Below, in pieces: positions 6,388 to 8,474 of a stretch of DNA of 8,474 bases. The stretch is taken from assembly GCA_026985785.1 (NCBI GenBank), contig JALSPT010000196.1:1-8474 (forward strand). Reading direction: 5' to 3'. Each line of letters begins with the position of its first letter. Position 1 is the first letter of the stretch. This DNA is from Anaerolineales bacterium. GTDB taxonomy: Bacteria; Chloroflexota; Anaerolineae; Anaerolineales; DRMV01. The notes below the pieces were generated by a model that ran no database searches, had not been told where the DNA came from, and saw nothing but the letters and a program-made list of their open reading frames with translations. The translations under genes and the position numbers were made by a program.

Positions 6388-7319
6388 GCGGCGAAACGCT
6401 GTTTTCCGGGGCGGTGCTGGTGGGTATTCTGACCTCGGGGATTCGCCTTGCCACGCCCTACCTCTACGCCGCCATCGGCGAAACTTTCGGGCAGCGCAGC
6501 GGAGTGCTCAACTTAGGGGTCGAAGGACAAATGCTCTTGGGCGCATTTGCGGCCTTTTATGTCGCGCTGGTCACGGGTAGCCTGTGGTGGGGGGTGCTGG
6601 CCTCGTTGGCAGTGGGGGCGCTGATGGGGCTGGCGATGGCTGTGGTGACCGTCAATTTTCAGGCCGAGCAGGGCATCAGCGGCATCGGTTTTTACCTCTT
6701 TGGTATGGGGATGAGCGATTTGCTCTTTCAAAAACTGGTGGGCACGGTGAAAACCATCCAAGGTTTCCAACCCCTCCACATCCCCCTGCTGAGCGACCTG
6801 CCGGTGGTGGGCAAGATCTTCTTCAGCCACAACTGGATGGTGTACGTCGCCTACCTGCTGGTGCCGTTGGGGTGGTTCGTGCTCAACAAAACTACCCTGG
6901 GCGTGAAAATTCGCGCCGTGGGCGAAAACCCCAAAGCCGCCGATTCCTTGGGCATCAGCGTGGGAGCGGTGCGCTACTACACCATCATCCAGGGCGGCAT
7001 CCTTTCCGGCCTGGCGGGAGCGGCGCTTTCCGTCGGCCTGCTGAACGTTTTTCAAGAGAACATGACCAGCGGGATGGGCTTCATCGCGGTGGCGTTGGTG
7101 TATTTCGGCGCCTGGAAGCCGCTTGGTGTGTTGGGCGGGGCGTTGCTTTTCAGCATGGTCAACGCCTTGCAACTCTGGATGCAGGTTTTGGGCATCCCCA
7201 TCCCGCCGGATTTGGCGGTCATGCTGCCCTATGTGCTCACCATTCTGGTTCTGGTGGTCTCGGTCTCGAAGGTGCGCGCCCCGGCGGCGCTGGCCAAGCC
7301 CTTCGAGCGGGAAGAATAG
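6384..7319 (+). CDS. ABC transporter permease, nucleoside/simple-sugar type (NupQ/YufQ-like)
   Basis: A 311-residue membrane protein, the second BPD_transp_2 permease and of normal length for this subunit. LNLGVEGQM (42-50) matches the family signature, as does the ATPase-facing loop RAVGENPKAADSLGI (177-191). A late glycine-rich segment follows (GGILSGLAGAALSVG, 204-218, then SGMGFIAVALVYFGAW, 229-244). It starts within the stop codon of the preceding permease (ATGA), with an AGGAG site eight bases upstream, so the two are translated together and should form a heterodimeric channel. The segment around 91-150, with EQGISGIGFYLFGMGMSDLLF, occupies the place where relatives have a conserved ASG/VVSG-type motif, here somewhat divergent. 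It is followed by the leader and gene for the matching binding lipoprotein. Confidence 0.93.
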   Translation: MSGETLFSGAVLVGILTSGIRLATPYLYAAIGETFGQRSGVLNLGVEGQMLLGAFAAFYVALVTGSLWWGVLASLAVGALMGLAMAVVTVNFQAEQGISGIGFYLFGMGMSDLLFQKLVGTVKTIQGFQPLHIPLLSDLPVVGKIFFSHNWMVYVAYLLVPLGWFVLNKTTLGVKIRAVGENPKAADSLGISVGAVRYYTIIQGGILSGLAGAALSVGLLNVFQENMTSGMGFIAVALVYFGAWKPLGVLGGALLFSMVNALQLWMQVLGIPIPPDLAVMLPYVLTILVLVVSVSKVRAPAALAKPFEREE

Positions 7320-7323
7320 CCTC

Positions 7324-7333
7324 AAAGGAGGTG
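7324..7333 (+). promoter_or_regulatory. Isolated consensus Shine-Dalgarno sequence
   Basis: AAAGGAGGTG is a full-length match to the 3' end of 16S rRNA, yet it starts only four bases after the permease stop and 81 bases before the binding-lipoprotein ATG, which has its own AGGAGG. The nearest ATG (7346) is about 12 bases from its end. It could serve the short ORF below, initiate at an in-frame CTG, or act as a ribosome standby site. GGTG (7330-7333) can also pair weakly with CACC (7342-7345). Confidence 0.5.
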
Positions 7334-7345
7334 CTGCTGCTCACC

Positions 7346-7408
7346 ATGTTCACGCGTTTCCCCGCTACCCGTTTTCTCTCTCATTTGCAAGAGGAGGTCG
7401 CAAAATGA
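7346..7408 (+). CDS. Possible 20-residue leader ORF overlapping the BMP lipoprotein start
   Basis: An ATG at 7346 opens a 20-codon frame beginning MFTRFPATRF and ending EEVAK, whose TGA stop (7406-7408) overlaps the ATG of the binding lipoprotein as ATGA. It follows a very strong ribosome site, though the spacing (about 14 bases from GGAGG) is longer than usual. If translated, it would couple ribosomes from the permease gene to the lipoprotein gene. No known peptide family is recognised. A chance ORF in a leader is quite possible, since the lipoprotein has its own good ribosome site. Confidence 0.25.
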   Translation: MFTRFPATRFLSHLQEEVAK

Positions 7409-8424
7409 AAAAAGTCATCTGGTTCCTTGCCGTGCTCGGCATCGTCGCCTTGGCGCTGAGCGGCTGTGGTAAATCGGCTGCCACGCAGCCGGCCCAGCAG
7501 GAGCAGGCCAAGCCGTTCCGCATCGCGGTCATTCTACCCAGTTCCATCCACGACTTGGCTTTCAGCCAAAGCATGTACGACGCCCTGGTAGCCGTGCAAA
7601 AGCAAATGGGCGGCGAATCGGCCATGCAGTTCGTTTACTCTGACGGGATGTACAAAGTGGACGACGCGGCGGCGGCCATTCGCGACTACGCCTCGCAGGG
7701 CTACGATCTCATCATTGCCCACGGCTCGCAATACGGCTCCTCGTTGCAGGAAATTGCCCCCGACTTCCCCAAAACCAGTTTCGCCTGGGGCACCACGGTG
7801 GATACCTTCGGCATGCCCAACGTCTTTGCCTACGAAGCAGCCTCAGAGCAAGGCGGCTACGTCAACGGTGTGATGGCAGCCAAACTCTCCAAGAGCGGCG
7901 TGCTGGGCGTGATTGGCCCCATCGAGACCGGTGACGCGCAGCGCTACGTCGAGGGCTTCATCGCAGGAGCAAAAGCCACCAACCCCAACGTCAAAGTGCA
8001 GGTCACATGGACGGGCTCGTTCTCCGACGTTTCGGCAGCCGCAGAGGCAGCCAATACGCACATCGCCGCCGGCGCCGACGTGCTCACCGGCACGGCGCAA
8101 ATGGTGGTGGGTGCCATTGGCGTGGCCAAGGAGAAAAATGTCCTCTGGTTCGGCACCCAGGCCGACCAATCCTCCTTGGCGCCCAAGATTGTGGTGGCCA
8201 ACCAGGTCTATCATTGGGAAATCGTCCTTACCCAAATGATTGACCTCATCAAGAAAGGCACCCTGGGCGGCAAAGCCTTCGCCATCAACCTGGCCAACGG
8301 CGGCGAAGTGGTGGAATACAACCCGCAGTTCAACCTGCCGAAGGACGCCAAGGAGGCCGCAGAAGCCGCCATCCAGGGCATCAAAGCCGGCAGCATCAAG
8401 ATCCCACTCAACACCAAGAAGTAA
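7405..8424 (+). CDS. BMP/PnrA-family ABC transporter substrate-binding lipoprotein
   Basis: A 339-residue exported lipoprotein. The signal peptide (MKKVIWFLAVLGIVALA) ends in the lipobox L-S-G-C with the lipidated cysteine at 21, followed by a short Gln/Ala linker (AATQPAQQEQAKP). The mature protein matches the basic membrane protein (BMP) family: FRIAVILP (38-45), DLAFSQSMYDAL (50-61) where relatives have a D-x-F-N-Q motif, YDLIIAHGSQYG (100-111), EQGGYVNGVMAAKLSKSGVLGVIGP (148-172) and the late NPQFNLP (306-312). Relatives such as PnrA bind purine nucleosides; other members bind different ligands, so nucleoside or purine is a best guess. The start at 7405 has AGGAGG seven bases upstream and opens the signal peptide; the frame is open to 7123 within the permease gene, which is not coding for this protein. 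It follows the two permeases, unlike the common order with the binding protein first. Confidence 0.93.
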   Translation: MKKVIWFLAVLGIVALALSGCGKSAATQPAQQEQAKPFRIAVILPSSIHDLAFSQSMYDALVAVQKQMGGESAMQFVYSDGMYKVDDAAAAIRDYASQGYDLIIAHGSQYGSSLQEIAPDFPKTSFAWGTTVDTFGMPNVFAYEAASEQGGYVNGVMAAKLSKSGVLGVIGPIETGDAQRYVEGFIAGAKATNPNVKVQVTWTGSFSDVSAAAEAANTHIAAGADVLTGTAQMVVGAIGVAKEKNVLWFGTQADQSSLAPKIVVANQVYHWEIVLTQMIDLIKKGTLGGKAFAINLANGGEVVEYNPQFNLPKDAKEAAEAAIQGIKAGSIKIPLNTKK

Positions 8425-8432
8425 TTTCCGCG

Positions 8433-8459
8433 GGGGTGGCGGGCATTGCCCGCCGCCCC
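8433..8459 (+). terminator. Strong GC-rich hairpin after the BMP lipoprotein gene
   Basis: GGCGGGC (8438-8444) and GCCCGCC (8448-8454) pair perfectly around a three-base ATT loop. The stem extends through a T-G wobble (8437/8455) and GGGG (8433-8436) with CCCC (8456-8459), giving 12 pairs. It starts nine bases after the stop codon. The following bases (ACCCCTCTGG) contain no T-run, so it is more likely a 3' mRNA-stabilising or partial-termination element than a full intrinsic terminator. What follows lies outside the window. Confidence 0.6.
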
Positions 8460-8474
8460 ACCCCTCTGGTGGAA

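Noticed and set aside
1..8474. Search for tRNA or rRNA genes, insertion sequences, CRISPR arrays, toxin-antitoxin or defence genes
   Set aside because: No cloverleaf, transposase, terminal inverted repeats, spacer array or defence-type domain was seen; all long real frames belong to transport or regulation.

Overview
The window is high-GC bacterial DNA carrying two ABC-type uptake systems that diverge from one control region. Both binding proteins are lipoproteins with a clear lipobox. One of them continues into an Ala/Pro/Thr-rich linker made of APAAT[E/K/Q] units, a style common in Chloroflexota, especially Anaerolineae. That lineage is an inference from protein style only; no marker gene is present.

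Left half, minus strand, transcribed right to left: a family-1 sugar-type solute-binding lipoprotein (2808-4199), a MalF-type permease (1807-2715), a MalG-type permease (969-1805), an EamA/DMT-family membrane transporter (62-964), and the first codons of another gene running off the left edge (1-14). Spacings of 1 and 4 bases between the last three complete genes indicate a single translationally coupled operon. A strong GC-rich hairpin followed by a T-rich run on the minus strand (2748-2792) sits between the binding-protein gene and the permeases. It probably lets the binding protein be made in excess.

Centre (4200-4487): a 288-base divergent intergenic region with no gene. It holds several inverted repeats: a nested one around 4278-4309 over a candidate minus-strand -35 box, a small leader hairpin at 4228-4244, and an AAGTGG-N10-CCACTT repeat (4436-4457) overlapping the candidate promoter of the regulator.

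Right half, plus strand: a GntR-family regulator with a UTRA sensor domain (4488-5216), two permeases of the nucleoside/simple-sugar type (5239-6387 and 6384-7319, sharing an ATGA), a short leader with an isolated perfect Shine-Dalgarno sequence and a possible 20-residue ORF, and a BMP/PnrA-type binding lipoprotein (7405-8424). A GC-rich hairpin without a T-run follows (8433-8459). This looks like a nucleoside, purine or related importer whose ATPase is not in the window.

Taken together this is a scavenging locus. The GntR/UTRA protein probably senses a ligand related to the imported compounds and may control both divergent units. No ATP-binding subunit is encoded for either transporter here. 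The sugar-type system may use a shared MalK/MsmX-like ATPase, and the BMP system's ATPase may lie just right of the window. The genes belong to ordinary known families, and I do not see a clearly new system. The points most worth checking are the regulatory structures and the leader ORF.
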